Below, piece after piece: positions 9,964 through 21,609 of a stretch of DNA of 64,000 bases. Within the stretch, counting starts at the first letter, position 1. Each line of letters begins with the position of its first letter. Under the pieces are notes generated by a model. It was not told the DNA's origin. It ran no database searches and worked only from the letters and a program-made list of their open reading frames with translations. Source of the DNA: Platerodrilus igneus (Eukaryota; Arthropoda; Insecta; Coleoptera; Lycidae); the NCBI GenBank assembly GCA_036346225.1, contig JARFIW010000588.1:5151501-5215500 (forward strand), given 5' to 3'. The position numbers and the translations under genes were made by a program.

Positions 9964-11731
9964 ATGAAAACTAAAAAACAATGGATTGATGAAAAGTGCA
10001 AAGAGATACAAACTAAGAGGGAAGTAGGAAAGACAGATGAGGCATACAAACTAATTAGAATCAATTTTAGGGATATAAAACCGTATAGCAAAAATATAAG
10101 GTACGCGGGAGGAAACGTCATTATAGAAAATGTACAAAAAGTGGGTAGATGGCAAGAATATATAGGGAATTTATATGTAGGAGAGGAACTAACTGCATTA
10201 AAACAAGACTCAGACATTGAAAATGATGACGTGGGATATCCTATACTTAAAGATGAATTTGAATTAGCACTAAAGGGTCTGAAAAATGGTAAGGCGTCGG
10301 GTACAGATAAGGTGCAAGCAGAAACTCTAAAAGCCGCTGGACAAGCAGTAACAGAACGTCTCTTCCAACTTGTAAGCTATATGTATGAGACAGACAAGAT
10401 ACCCAAAGATTTCAAACGTAACATCATAGTAACTATACCAAAAAAGAAAAGCGCGGATAGATTTGAAAATTTTCGAACAATAAGTTTGACAGCATACGTG
10501 TCAAAAATATTAACGAGAATTGTTCAAAGACGAATGGAAAAACAGGCTGAAGAAATACTAGAACACCAATTTGGGTTTTGGCGAAACAGGGGAACACGGG
10601 AGGCTATTTTAGCTCTGAAAGTGATAATGGATATAACAATAGAAAAAGGGGAAATGTGCATATAGGGTTTGTAGATCTGGAAAAACTATTTGACAATGTA
10701 AAATGGAAAACAATGTTCGAAATACTCATAATGATTGAGTTATAGGGATAGACGAATAGTACATAGCTTATACAAAGAGCAAACAGCAGTAATAAAATTA
10801 GAGCAGGAACGTAGACAAGTAAACATTAGGTAAGGAGTGAGACAGTAATGTGCCCTACCCCATTAATTTTTAACTTGTATGTCGAAGAAGCAATAAATGC
10901 TACCAAAGTAGGAAAACATTTGGAATTACTATGCAGGGACAAAAGACTGACATGCTTAGATTTGCAGATGATATAGCGGTATTAGCATCTAGCAAAGAAG
11001 AGTTAGAAGCTGCTCTTAATAAAATGAAAACTGTTATAACAGGGAGAAACGGTAAGCGAATTAACAAAAATAAAACTAAAGTTGTAGTATGAGTAGGAGG
11101 AGAAAATAAATCAAAAACAAAAATAGAAACAGGTAACAAGAAATTACAAGAGGTTAGGGATTTCTACTACCTAGGAAGCCAAATATTGCAAGATGGGAAA
11201 AGCGCAAAAGATCTAAAACAAAGACTAGCCCAAGGTCGGGCTACATTTAACAAGAAAAGGCAACTACTGTGTTCAAAGACAACAAACATAGAAACAAGGA
11301 AAAGATTGCTTACAACATATGTGTGGAGCATAGCACTGTACGGCTGTGAAGCCTGAACAGTAGGAGAAGCGGATAAGAAAAATGTAGAAGCCTTTGAAAT
11401 GTGGTACTACAGACGTATGATGAAGCTATCATGGACAGACAAAGTTAAGAACGAAGAGGTACTAAAAATAGTAGGGGAAGAAAGAAATATGTGGAAAACG
11501 GTACAAAATGAGATCGATAGGATGATAGGCCACATACTACGGCATGAGGGAATAGTGCGGAAAATATTAAAAGCAGAGATAGGAAAAAAGAGAGGAAGAG
11601 GTAGACTTAGGTTAGATTACTGCACTCAGATAGTTAAAGATGTATGCTGTAGGTGTTTCAGCGAAATGTGTAGGCTAGCTCAGAATAGAAATCAATGGAG
11701 ATACGTATCCAACCAGTTCCAAGATGGATAA
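9964..11731 (+). pseudogene. LINE C reverse transcriptase and C-terminal domain, broken
   Basis: The longest open piece (9964-10665, 233 codons) spans the thumb-proximal linker, GLKNGKASGTDKVQ, DFKRNIIVTIPKKK and RTISLTAYVSKIL. FVDLEK..FDN (motif A) follows at about 10668-10700 after a frame change. FADDIAVLAS (motif C) lies near 10960-10990 in another frame. The last open piece (11399-11731) is the conserved tail with YYRRMMKLSWTDK, MIGHILRHEG and a GKKRGRGRLRLDYC basic stretch. That tail is typical of RTE-like LINEs and ends naturally at 11731. At least four frame changes separate these pieces. Confidence 0.8.
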
Positions 11732-11870
11732 ATTAATGACGAAGAAACTGTACTTGAACCAGGTGATTATTATAAGTAACTATAAGTATTGGTTGGGCAA
11801 TAGTCTTGAATAAGTTATTTGTGTGAAAGGATTTACTGGAAAACTATTATTTTGGCAAATGTCTAAGTGT

Positions 11871-11908
11871 TGGGGGATCTGGGCAGCCACAGGCTGCTTA
11901 ACTCTCTT
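11871..11908 (+). other. LINE 3' UTR hairpin
   Basis: GCAGCC-ACA-GGCTGC forms a 6-bp stem with a 3-nt loop, set in a ggggga ... ttcac context. The same hairpin is seen at 12148-12185, 20938-20978 (decayed), 47876-47913 and 48215-48254, so it is a conserved element of this LINE family. It may be a recognition structure for the element's own reverse transcriptase (inference). Confidence 0.55.
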
Positions 11909-12147
11909 CACTGAATCTCGGTGAAATAGGGCATAAAATTAGAAAATAATTGAAGGGGAACCGAGCTGTATACATGCTGTGTGAGAATTTCAGGGAACTG
12001 TGTAGGCTAGCTCAGAATATAAATAAGGGCAGGTACGTGTCCAATCAGTTTTGAGACAGAAACCTAATGACGAAAAAATAAGTGCATATATATCTGATGC
12101 GAAAAAATATATTGGAAAAAATATTAAATCAGTAAATGTTTAAGTAC

Positions 12148-12185
12148 TGGGGGAATTTGGCAGCCACAGGCTGCTTACTCCCCTT
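12148..12185 (+). other. LINE 3' UTR hairpin, second copy
   Basis: The same GCAGCC/GGCTGC stem as at 11871-11908, with outer ggggg and cccc runs able to extend the stem. It belongs to tail module 2 of LINE C. Confidence 0.55.
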
Positions 12186-12578
12186 CACAACCACTGAATG
12201 TCGTAGAAATAGGGTATATAATTGTAAAACAATAGAAGGGGACCAAACTGCATGTAATAAGAAAGAACAGCGCCTATGATGAATAACAGCAAACATAGAA
12301 CAAGACGAAAATTGTTGAAAATATGGGTGAAGCACAGCACAGTATGCTTATGAAATCCGGGCAGTCTGAAAAGCAGACAGAAAAATGGTAGCAGCTTTTT
12401 GAAATGATGTGCTTGAAATGTATGAGGATGATAGCATGGACAGACAAAGTTAATAACAAATAGGTTATAGAAATAGTAGGGAAACAAGGATATCTGTGGA
12501 AAAAATAGGAGAAATAGAAGGGCAGAATATGTTCTAAGGCATTTTTGGGGAATAGTATGGGATAAATTACTAGCAGAT

Positions 12579-14251
12579 TGTAACAATTTTATTTCTTAGT
12601 TACTAAATCCAACCATAAAAGTGCAAGGTTATAAAACGCTTTTATTCAAATTATTACTAAAATACATGCAACAAGTTTAGTAATACGCTAAAGTTGTATC
12701 TATAGATAGTTTTCTATAAATAGTCAGGTGTCTGTACCTTCGATAACTGTTCGCAGGCGCGTTTTGGTTGAAGGCCTCCGCCGGGAACACGCCGTCGCTC
12801 GTGCGAGGTGATAACCAGTCGGCCCTGCAAGCTTGTTAAATCAAAATGTACGATTGGAAGCAGGCCGCCAATTTGCGGTTACATTTTGAAGAGTCGAGAT
12901 CCATCTTTAAATAGCGGTTGGTATCCTATGAACAGTATTTGATTTGTTTAATTGAGGTATTTTGTTTAGCGCGTAATTAACCACCATAAAACCAACTGTA
13001 GAAACAACTATTCCAACAACAGATGTAAAACCACTTTGTATTGCAGTCCGTAGGAAGCGGATTTGATAATGGAGAATTTGAATAATTAATAGAAGAACTT
13101 ACTACTACAAAACCTGATGGAAGTATGGTGATTACGTTTGATTTTCAACACCTCTTAACATCCAAATAATGCAGTTCTGGTTCGTAGATAACTTTAAGAA
13201 ATTCCTTTGTGTTTCAAATTAGAAACACGCTATTTTGTTTAGTGCATAAAAGCACGAATGTTATAAAATTTCGATTATTAGTTGAGCTGAATTTTTCAGT
13301 GTTAAAAATTTTAATGCACAACTTGTAAAGTTTTAAGATACCATTCACGTGGTTCATTTTGTCCTTTTGGTAACAGCGACAAATGTTTTGTTACGTCACT
13401 TGTTTGCCTGCAGTATACTGCTGACACCTGTGTTCTAATAAACATATGCTTTGAACAATGCTTGCCTAAGTTGAGTTTATAAGAATATTTTTATGATCTT
13501 TCTTTATTAGAAACTGAAACTAACACAATTAATTTAGATAAGGAAACTTGATTTACTATGTTTTAATTTGTAACCCGCTCGAACAGATCTTCCCGGGACG
13601 GCTTTTCTTTGTAACAAGTTTACACTAAGTTTTAAAATGTTTGCTTAGTAATTATTTTGATGAAACTTTATTTAAAATCCTTGAATTCATTTAATTATTT
13701 ATGAAACTTTGTAGCATTGAATTTTGTTTTAAAAGAGAATCTTTTGAGTAAATTATTAGTTCAAGATTAAAGCTTTTTTATTTTGATCAAATATGGTCAA
13801 AACTAACTACAAGAAACTAATATCCGTATGAGTGGAATTTTAATGTCAACTTATATAGGAGATATTTTTTGATATTTCTTTAGGTATGTTTGTGGTACAC
13901 AAATAGTGTTCCACCCTTCTATTAAGCTAATTATTACCATTTCTTACAGGAGCAGCGTCTTATTCAGTTAAGACGGGTTTCTGTCATCGAAGGCGATTTT
14001 TTCTTTGGGTTTCCACGTCCGCCCTAGAAATATACTACGCAATTATCCTAATTAAGTCAGGACTTGGTGGCGCCTTATTTGTTTTGGATTAAATTCAACT
14101 TACAATCAGAATTCGACTTACCCCCACATTTCTCATAGCTCTACCCAAGGAATAGACCCTAGTTATGTCGGAAGACTTCGTTACACTTGCCCAGGCGCGA
14201 GGATAGTCATGTAACCATGCAATAAATACATAAAAAAAAAGGAAAGCAGCA
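12579..14251 (+). mobile_element. Solo LTR-like insertion, family 1, copy a
   Basis: It starts TGTAACAATTTTATTT, ends GCAGCA, and is flanked by the 4-bp duplication AGAT (12575-12578 and 14252-14255). It sits inside LINE C: the LINE text before and after joins when the 1673 bp are removed. There is no ORF. It contains a polypyrimidine-AG word (ttcttacaggagcagcg, near 13950) and TTGGTGGCGCC near 14065. A second copy is at 28302-30031. TG...CA ends with a 4-bp duplication fit a Ty3/gypsy-type solo LTR; a non-coding LTR-derived element is the alternative. Confidence 0.75.
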
Positions 14252-15053
14252 AGATAAAGGAAAAAAGAGGTAGGTGTAGACCTAGATCAGATAGTGATAG
14301 ATGCAGACTGTGCAAATTTCAGGAAAATCTGTAGGTTAGTTCAGAATAGGAAATAATGGCGGTACGCGTCTAACCAGTTCCAGGACTGAAGATTTCTTTA
14401 GTTGGAATTGTGTTATATTGTTTTATCTACTTATTTATTATTACCGTTTCTCTACACGGAATCTATTTTGATTTATTTATGTATAAAATTAGTCAATAAT
14501 ATCGATAAGTAAATTTCTATTTACAATAAAGTATAAACATTGTTAACTCTCTAAATGTAAGTTAAAAATGTAGCATCACCACTCTTCAGTATTTTTTACC
14601 TGCATCTTTAGACTACTTCATCTTTTTTCTTATTATCATATAGGTTGGAAAGTTTTCACAGGTAATGACATTTTCCATTCTCTTTCTAGATTACATTTAA
14701 AAAATGTATGCTCAGTTTCGCGAAAACAGCTTACCAAAAACAGCGAGAAAAAAGACGAATGATAGATATCTTACAAAACTTAATACTCTGAACTATTTCT
14801 CAAGGGTAATTATTATATCTGAATTCTTAAATGTACTACTTCATGTTGCCAGAAATTAAACACTTCACCTACAAATGTTTCTTATATTACTTTTTGAACA
14901 ATAATATACAATTTGCTGTCATAAATTTTGTGGAATTTGAAAACTTTAGCACTATAAACGACATTTCATCGGTCTTGCAATATTAATAAAAATATTTTGT
15001 TCAATACATGTAAAACTTATTAATTATTATAATACTTCAAATTCCAACTAGTA

Positions 15054-17268
15054 TTAATAATGATGTCCTGGTTGATGATGAATTCCATGATGTGGCCAGT
15101 GATGGGGTTGCTCATGGTGTGGTAAATGATGTGGGTAATAGTGGTGAGGAAGGTCGTGATGCGGTGGAGGTGGTGGTGGGTAGTGGTGATGTGGTTCATG
15201 ATGTGGTAGAATGTGATGCTCGTGGTTAAATCCGTGTTCATGTCCTCCCGGTATAGGTGTGGAGAATGAAGTGGCTGCTACCATAGCGAGTACCAGACAA
15301 ACAAACTGCAAAAAATACGATTATTATTAGAAATCTTTATCAAAGCAAATTATACAAAATACTATATAGGTTTAAAACAGAACTTAAAAATTTAATAATA
15401 TACTAATGGGAAACGTTAAGAACTGTAATTATTAGAATAGTTTCAGAAGAGCTTTTATATTTCGTTACTACAAATAAATTACTTATAAAAATGGGGTTAC
15501 TTGCACTACTTTCGATATTTTATTGTATAGTTATGGCAATGTACAAAGCAGTTTGTGTAAAAATACTATGTAATTAACGGTAACTTGTATTATCAGCATA
15601 TATTTTATATAAATTTGAAAGAATTAAAAAAATATACCTTATTAGCAAAGTATCTAATAGTTTCTATAAATCATAGAACTGCATATTCTTTACAACATAT
15701 TTTAATTTGTATTTTTCAAATTAAACCAAATTTGAGTTTGTTATTTTATAGTTTTCAATTTCTGTTCTACTTCTATACATATATTAATCAGTTTTGTTTT
15801 TGAATATTTGAGATTCTTCAATAGTAGATTTTGGATCTTTGTGAACTACCTAACAGAATTATAAATACATTCAGCTGCAATTTTAGCACACAATGATTAG
15901 AGTCGAAATTTTAAAGATACCTTGTTATAACCAGTATAATTACTTAAAAAGTTTTAGACACTTGTTTCGAATTTTTGAGAAACCGATGAAAATCTTGTAC
16001 ATAATTTCTTTTACTTGCCAATACATACGGCCATATACCAGAAGAGTTAATCTTAAAAGGTTTTACTAAAATACACAACGTGTGCCAGCAAACATATTTA
16101 AATTTGCATAGAATTGTAGACATTCCGACAAAAATATGTGTTTGGGTTCAGATTCAGTTACCTGTCTGTTGATATCACAACATTAAAAAGCTTAAAATTC
16201 TTGTCTATAATTTTTTTGAAAAATTAAGAGGTCTGAATATGAGGCATTTTATAAATTTAGAAAATTCTAAAAACTAATTTGACAGTAAACTTAATATTTT
16301 AAAAATACAAACAATATGCACAAGTTTTTTCATTATAGTATAAAAAATATTCATGTTGTGGTCGATGGCCATTGGAAATAGTTGAAAAAATTAATAATAT
16401 ATTTCAATATGTATTGAATAAATTGGTTTAATTTGTAAATTATATAACAAATGCCAGATCTATTTGAAGCAAGTATATTCTATCAATACATATAAATCTT
16501 ACAAGGATTAAAATTATGAAACTGACAAAGCTACAAGAAGAGAAACAAAATACTGAAAAAATATATCAAAAATTTATAGATAAGGAAATATTAAAAAACA
16601 AAGTGAGTATAAAACATTAATTCATAAAATCTAATTTACTTTTGTATGAGCTATTGGCAAGAATGTTGTAGAAACCTTTCCTTCAAGATAATAAAAAGAT
16701 AGTAGGACAATTGTAAAAACGTATTGATCATGATTGTAGTAACCCTTTATACAGATTTGTTTAATTTTTTTTGCATTAAATCGTATTTTATTATCAAGAT
16801 CTTGAGACATTTTATTATAGTATACAGAAATCGTTATAAATAAATAAATTCTAACAATGATATTAATTAGATATTACCATTATAGAACTAAAGGGCAAGA
16901 AAAACTCAAGAAAACTAAAAATTTACGCATAACAATATTAAAAAATAAACTCCAAAAACCTAAACTTAATTCATAAAAGCTAATTTTGTTAGGGTTTTAA
17001 TAATTGTATTAAGTAAGGTAATAAAATATTTAATTTGAATATAACAACAAGGATAATTAAAAACTGAATTCAATCTTTTATAAAAAAATTATATAGTTTT
17101 GTATATTACAACCATTCTAAAACTAAAACATTTATTGGTAAAATAGCAATAAATAAATATTTCTAAACGCAAATTTCATATTTTAGTACGCATTAGAGTT
17201 TAGAGAATTATATGCAATAATCTTAGTTTCTACTAATAATAAAAATTACTCACCACGCAGTGAACCAT
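15054..17268 (-). CDS. His-rich secreted peptide gene, copy P1 (two exons)
   Basis: Exon 1 is 17254-17268 (MVHCV). The intron starts GTGAGT and ends TTTTTTGCAG. Exon 2 is 15305 down to the stop at 15054, giving 88 residues. The joined start (MVHCVFVCLVLAMVAATSFS) is a textbook signal peptide; translating exon 2 alone would lose it, which decides the gene model. The mature part (about 68 residues) has about 26 His, mostly HH pairs separated by P-x or P-x-x, a PPPPPP run near the middle, and acidic residues near the start (HEHGFNHEHH). No cysteine remains after the signal. Such composition suits metal binding, a cuticle or mucus component, or an antimicrobial peptide; none is shown. Copy P2 differs by only a few residues, so both are likely functional. 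I do not recognise a named family. Confidence 0.75.
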
Positions 17269-17327
17269 CGTTGTTTTCGTATAATTTATACTTATGAAGA
17301 TGAATTAACTTTAAAGTGTCGTCAACT

Positions 17328-17363
17328 ACTGATACTGTCTATATAAAAGTGTTGCCTTTTATA
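17328..17363 (-). promoter_or_regulatory. Core promoter of P1: TATA box and initiator
   Basis: On the minus strand TATAAAAG (17356-17363) lies about 31-33 bp upstream of TCAGT (17328-17332), the arthropod initiator, giving a start near 17330 and a 5' UTR of about 60 nt. A second TATATAG lies between them. P2 keeps both elements at the same spacing; P3 has lost the TATA box. Confidence 0.7.
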
Positions 17364-18510
17364 TAAAATGTGGTTACTATATGACTTGTGTTTTTGTGTT
17401 TTGATTTAAAGTAAATACCCCTAGATATTGGTTTTCCACATTATTACAGTCGGAATTTCTTAAATTCCTACACTTTTCGTAGAATTAGACATGCCAGTTT
17501 CGACATAATAAATAAATACATGTATAATGTGATAACCTCTGATCTTATTAATGAAATCCTGCATATGTAAAAGAGATTAACCGGTTTGCCTTTAAACCAC
17601 CTTATTTTGTTTGAATTGTCTTAGATAAAAGAGCCTTAAACAAAGTATTATCAAAAAAAGCTGAGTTTAATTAAGTTTGATTAACGATAATGATAAGTAA
17701 AAAACGTCCATCTCAATTCCGCCAAATTATTTTAGTGTTTACAAACAAAAAACTTATGCAACGTTCTTAAGTACTTATAACTTTGATTTTGAGATATTTT
17801 CACCGAAAAAGTATGACACCACTGCAAAGGACGCAAATTTCAAAGTAATCTTTTTGTAAAAAGGGCCTATCGTTTCAAACTTTTTTACCTTTACAATCAC
17901 TATGTGACAAGTATGGGTGAACCCAGCACATCAAAGTATTTTGGGTATATTTAAGAATCTAGGCCGTGATTATTACAACAAAAACTTGAAACCTGTAAAT
18001 AGAAAATTTTGAAACGTAATGCCATTTTACATGAAGTGATAAGACATGCGATGAGTGCCGTAAAGCTGTACTAACGTTTCCAGAGATTTTAAGTGAGCAA
18101 GAATGTATACATCCAGACATCTCAGATGATTTTAAAGTTCGTGAAGTACCAGTTCCGTTGAATAGATTCTTAACTCCAGAAAAAGTAAAGGCTATTGCAT
18201 CACATTTTTTTTGCAACCACCAAAGGCTAACATACTCCCTTTGTTGCTCTTTTATCACTCTCAATCCTTCATTTCGTCTATTCGTCATTTAACTTGTTCG
18301 CGATAAGTACACGGAATTGGATATGGTTAAATAAAAAATGACGTTTTGTCTTTCATTCGAATTTCCCTTCACTTTTCACGGTTTGTCAGAAAATACACTG
18401 GAGAATTCCGTCATCAGTTCCTTTTCTTGTACCATTAGCATGTTCGCTTTCTACACTACTTTTATTATCATTTCTTGATTACTATCTTTATTTTCCATTA
18501 CTTCTTTCCT

Positions 18511-20981
18511 TATTCTGAACGGACCTGCACCTTGACGAAATTCTGAAATACTAGACCAGGTAGAATGACTTGCGCGTTTCAATCAGCTAAAAAGCCGAAC
18601 CATAGGTTTAACCAAATTAGTGGGGTTTTTAGTGAGGAACCAGACTAAGACAGGTCCCCGAAAGAGGGCAGCAGCTTTTTCGGTACTTAGAGTGGCAGAG
18701 ACCATAGGGGTCTATATGACATTCTAAGACACACTACTGCGATGTGGAAGACAATGGGGAACCACCACATTACCTCCCAAGTACACTGCGTACAGAAATT
18801 GTTAAACATGATGGCATCCTCTGGGGTAAAAAATTCCGGAAGTAAAATAGTCCCCCATTCGAATCTCCGGAAGGGGACTACTTAGGGGGATGTGATCCGA
18901 AAGAATAGAAAAAGATCCGTATACATCCTGCGAGCCGGAGCGTAAAATGTCAGATGTATGAAACAAATAGGTAAGCTAGAGAACCTGAATTTAATGCAGT
19001 GGTAGGTGAAGGTAAGGAATGAGCGATAGTAGGTTTATTTGGTTTAGGCACAAGAAATGACAGGAGAAATAGGCTTGCAGAATTTTGCGACAAGAACAAC
19101 TTAACCATCACAAATATATTATTTCACCATCATGCTAGAAGACGATACACGTGGAAGATGCCAGGAGATATAGGAAGTTATCGAATAGATTACATTATTG
19201 TTAGACAACGGTTTAGAAATCAAGTAAAAGACTGTAGAAACGTCATTATAGAAAATGCAGAGAAAGTAATTAGATGTCAAGAATATATAGAAAATTTATA
19301 TGCAGGAGAGGAACTAACAGCATTAGAACAGGAATCAGACATTGAAAATGATGACTTGGGATATCCTATATTTAGAGATAAGTTTGAATTAGCATTGAAG
19401 GGTCTGAAAAATGGTAAGGCATCGAATACAGATAAGGTGCAAGCAGAAACTCTAAAAGCCGCTGGACAAGCAGTAATAGAATGTCTTCCAACTTGTAATG
19501 TATGAGACAGGCGAGATACCCAAAGATTTCAAGCGTAACATCATAGTAACTATACAAAAAAAGAGGCGAGGATAGATGTCAAATTTTCGAACAATAAGTT
19601 TAACAGCACACGTGTCAAAAATTGTACAAGGACGAATAGAAAACGAGCTGAAAAAATATTAGGAGAAAATCAATTTGGGTTTAGGCGAAACAGGGAAAAC
19701 GGGAGGTTATTTTAGCTCTGAGGGTGATAATTGAGAAAACAATACAAAAATGGGAAAGCGTGTATATAGGATTTGTAGATCTAGAAGAAGCATTCGACAA
19801 TGTAAAATGAAAAAAAAAATTCAATATACTCAAAAAGATGGGAATGAGTTTTAGGGATAGACGGATAATACATAACTCCTACAAAGAGCAAACAGCGGTA
19901 ATAGAATTTGAGCAGGAACATAGAGAATTATTAGGAAAGAGGTGAGACAGGGCTGTACCTTATCCCCATGAATTTTTAACTTGTACATTGAAGTAGCAAT
20001 GTATACTGCCAAATGCAGGAAGACATTTGGAATTGCTTTGAAGGTACAAAAGATTGATATGCTTAGATTTTCAGGTGATATAGCGGTATTAACATATAGT
20101 AAAGAAGAGTTAGAAGCTGCTCTTAATGAAATGGAAAAAGTTCTAACAGAGAGATCCAGTATGAAAATTAACAAAAATAAAACTAAAGTACTATTATGCA
20201 AAGGAGGGTAAAATAAATCAAAAACAAGAATACAGATACGTAACACGAACTTTCAAGAGGTTAAGAATTTCTGTTACCTAGGAAGCCAAATAACGCAAGA
20301 CGGGAAAAGCGCAAAAGTTATAGAAGAACAAAGATTATCACAAAGTTGTACTACATTTAACAAGAAAAAGCAACTACCGTGTTCAAAGACAACAAACATA
20401 GAAACAAGGAAAAGATTACTTAAAACATATGTGTGGAGTACAGCACTGTACGGCTATAAAGCAGGGACAGTAGGAGAGGCGGTGCTATAGACTTATGATG
20501 AAGATATCATGGACAGACAAAGGTAAGAAGAAAGAGGTACTAAAAATGGTAGGGGAAGAAAGAAGTATGTGGAAAACAGTAAGAAATAGGAGAGATGGAT
20601 GATAGGCTCATACTAAGACATGAGGAATATGCGTAATATATTAGAGATAGGAAAAAAAAGAAGTAGAAGTAAACCTAGATTAGACTATTGCACACAAATA
20701 GTGAAAGATCTAGGATGTGGGAATTTCAGGGATATGTATAGGCTACGTCAGAATAGAAATCAATGGAGATATGCATCCAACCAGTCCCAAAATAGAAAAA
20801 TTAATGACGAAAAAATAACCGTACTTAATCACGATGATTATTATAAACAATTACAGGTATTAGTCTTGCAATATTCTTAACTTATTTTAACTGTGCGAAA
20901 GGATTTACTGGAAAAATATTAATACGGCAAATGTCTATGGGAGATCCTTGGCAACCACAGGCTGTTTAATCCTCTTCACAT
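18511..20981 (+). mobile_element. LINE copy D
   Basis: The 5' leader starts ctgaacggacctgc, as in copies E and F. A large deletion joins the start of EN (about 18985) to the GDFN-distal part. EN remains as 19158-19260 (DIGSYRIDYIIVRQR), directly fused to the RT N-terminus (GLKNGKASNTDK). Motif A (FVDLEEAFDN) lies near 19770. Motif C reads FSGD instead of FADD near 20070, a loss of the catalytic aspartate pair. It ends at the family hairpin (20938-20978) and runs into a SINE at 20982. The same insertion site is occupied by copy E in unit P2. Confidence 0.8.
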
Positions 20982-21236
20982 ATCTTACATGTGATTTTCC
21001 AATGCTCCACTCGATGGTACTACATTGGCCAAGAAGCGATTTTTTTTACCTGAAAAATTTGAAATTTTGCCAAACCCTTGCTGTTCCAAACAAAGTAGGG
21101 ATCTTTAACGTGCGTGACTACACTCACACACGGGACCTCCATTTTACCTCTCATCCGAACGAGGGTGTATTTCTGTGAAAAATGCTCGCCTGACATTTTT
21201 CAAGCGGACCGTGTCGGGATTCGAACCCGGGACCTT
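20982..21236 (-). mobile_element. tRNA-derived SINE, head-truncated copy
   Basis: On the minus strand it begins within the tRNA head at GGTCCCGGGTTCGAATCC (box B intact). It runs through the conserved body (ctcgttcggatgagaggtaaaatgg, cacgcacgttaaagatccc) to the 3' end near 20982. The box A half of the head is missing relative to the copies at 32307-32605 and 39105-39390. Confidence 0.75.
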
Positions 21237-21605
21237 AAAATAGTGAAAAACGAAAAGCAGTGAGACGAACAAACAGCTACACTTGTTATGATGGACAAGT
21301 CTGGACCTGGCTACGATTGGTTCATGTCTCTATATAGCGGGGCAGGCAAAGCGAAATTTGTGATCACAGACGAGATTCAAGGTGATCTATTCGATATGTC
21401 ATCGAAGTGCTACATGGCACATTACGTAGCGGCGTACCTTGATTTGTCCTATGCGCTTGTTTAGATGATTAAAAATAAATTTTATAGTCTGGATCACTTT
21501 GTCAATGACAACTAAATTGCCCTCCGGTAAATCGAATTACCAGAATTTGTGAAGAGCGTCAGCGGTCTGTCAGATGATCAAGTTTTGGATGCAAGAACTT
21601 GGGCA
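21237..21605 (+). other. Unassigned stretch with a 58-codon open frame
   Basis: A short frame at 21288-21464 starts MMDKSGPGYDWFMSLYSG and stops at 21464. Its composition is protein-like rather than repeat-like, but it has no motif I recognise and no visible exon partner. It may be an exon relic; probability of being a real CDS is low. Confidence 0.2.
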
Positions 21606-21609
21606 TGCA

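Larger units (their letters stand above)
8836..14395 (+). mobile_element. LINE copy C with composite 3' tail, split by a solo LTR
   Basis: This is the least damaged LINE of the family. It starts at the cattcggatctccgg-gaggggactact word shared with copies B, D, E and F and runs through EN, RT and the C-terminal domain to the stop at 11731. It then carries a 3' UTR with a hairpin (11871-11908) and two more, diverged copies of the element's own 3' end (about 11975-12185 and 12260-14395). The last is interrupted at 12579-14251 by a solo LTR flanked by AGAT. The same composite tail occurs in copy F. Confidence 0.8.
14396..18510. repeat. Segmental duplication unit P1
   Basis: Nearly all of this interval reappears at 24893-32160 (unit P2, which has later insertions). 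More diverged versions lie at 23310-23516 and at 41649-42328 plus 44122-50400 (P3). Shared content runs from the gene's 3' flank through exon 2, intron, exon 1, promoter and upstream region up to the LINE at 18511. The copies share insertions and deletions, so they are true duplications. Confidence 0.85.

Noticed and set aside
12129..12586. Minus-strand hydrophobic frames that look like membrane proteins
   Set aside because: Antisense of LINE tail modules; Lys/Arg/Glu-rich sense codons give Phe/Leu/Ser-rich antisense. The same holds for 4336-4737, 9726-10217, 33584-33862 and 45725-46177.
15020..15241. Second minus-strand frame over the His-rich exon (MNTDLTTSITFYH type)
   Set aside because: It is a frame-shifted reading of the same exon and does not connect to the splice acceptor; the same shadow appears at 25506-25727 and 42100-42336.
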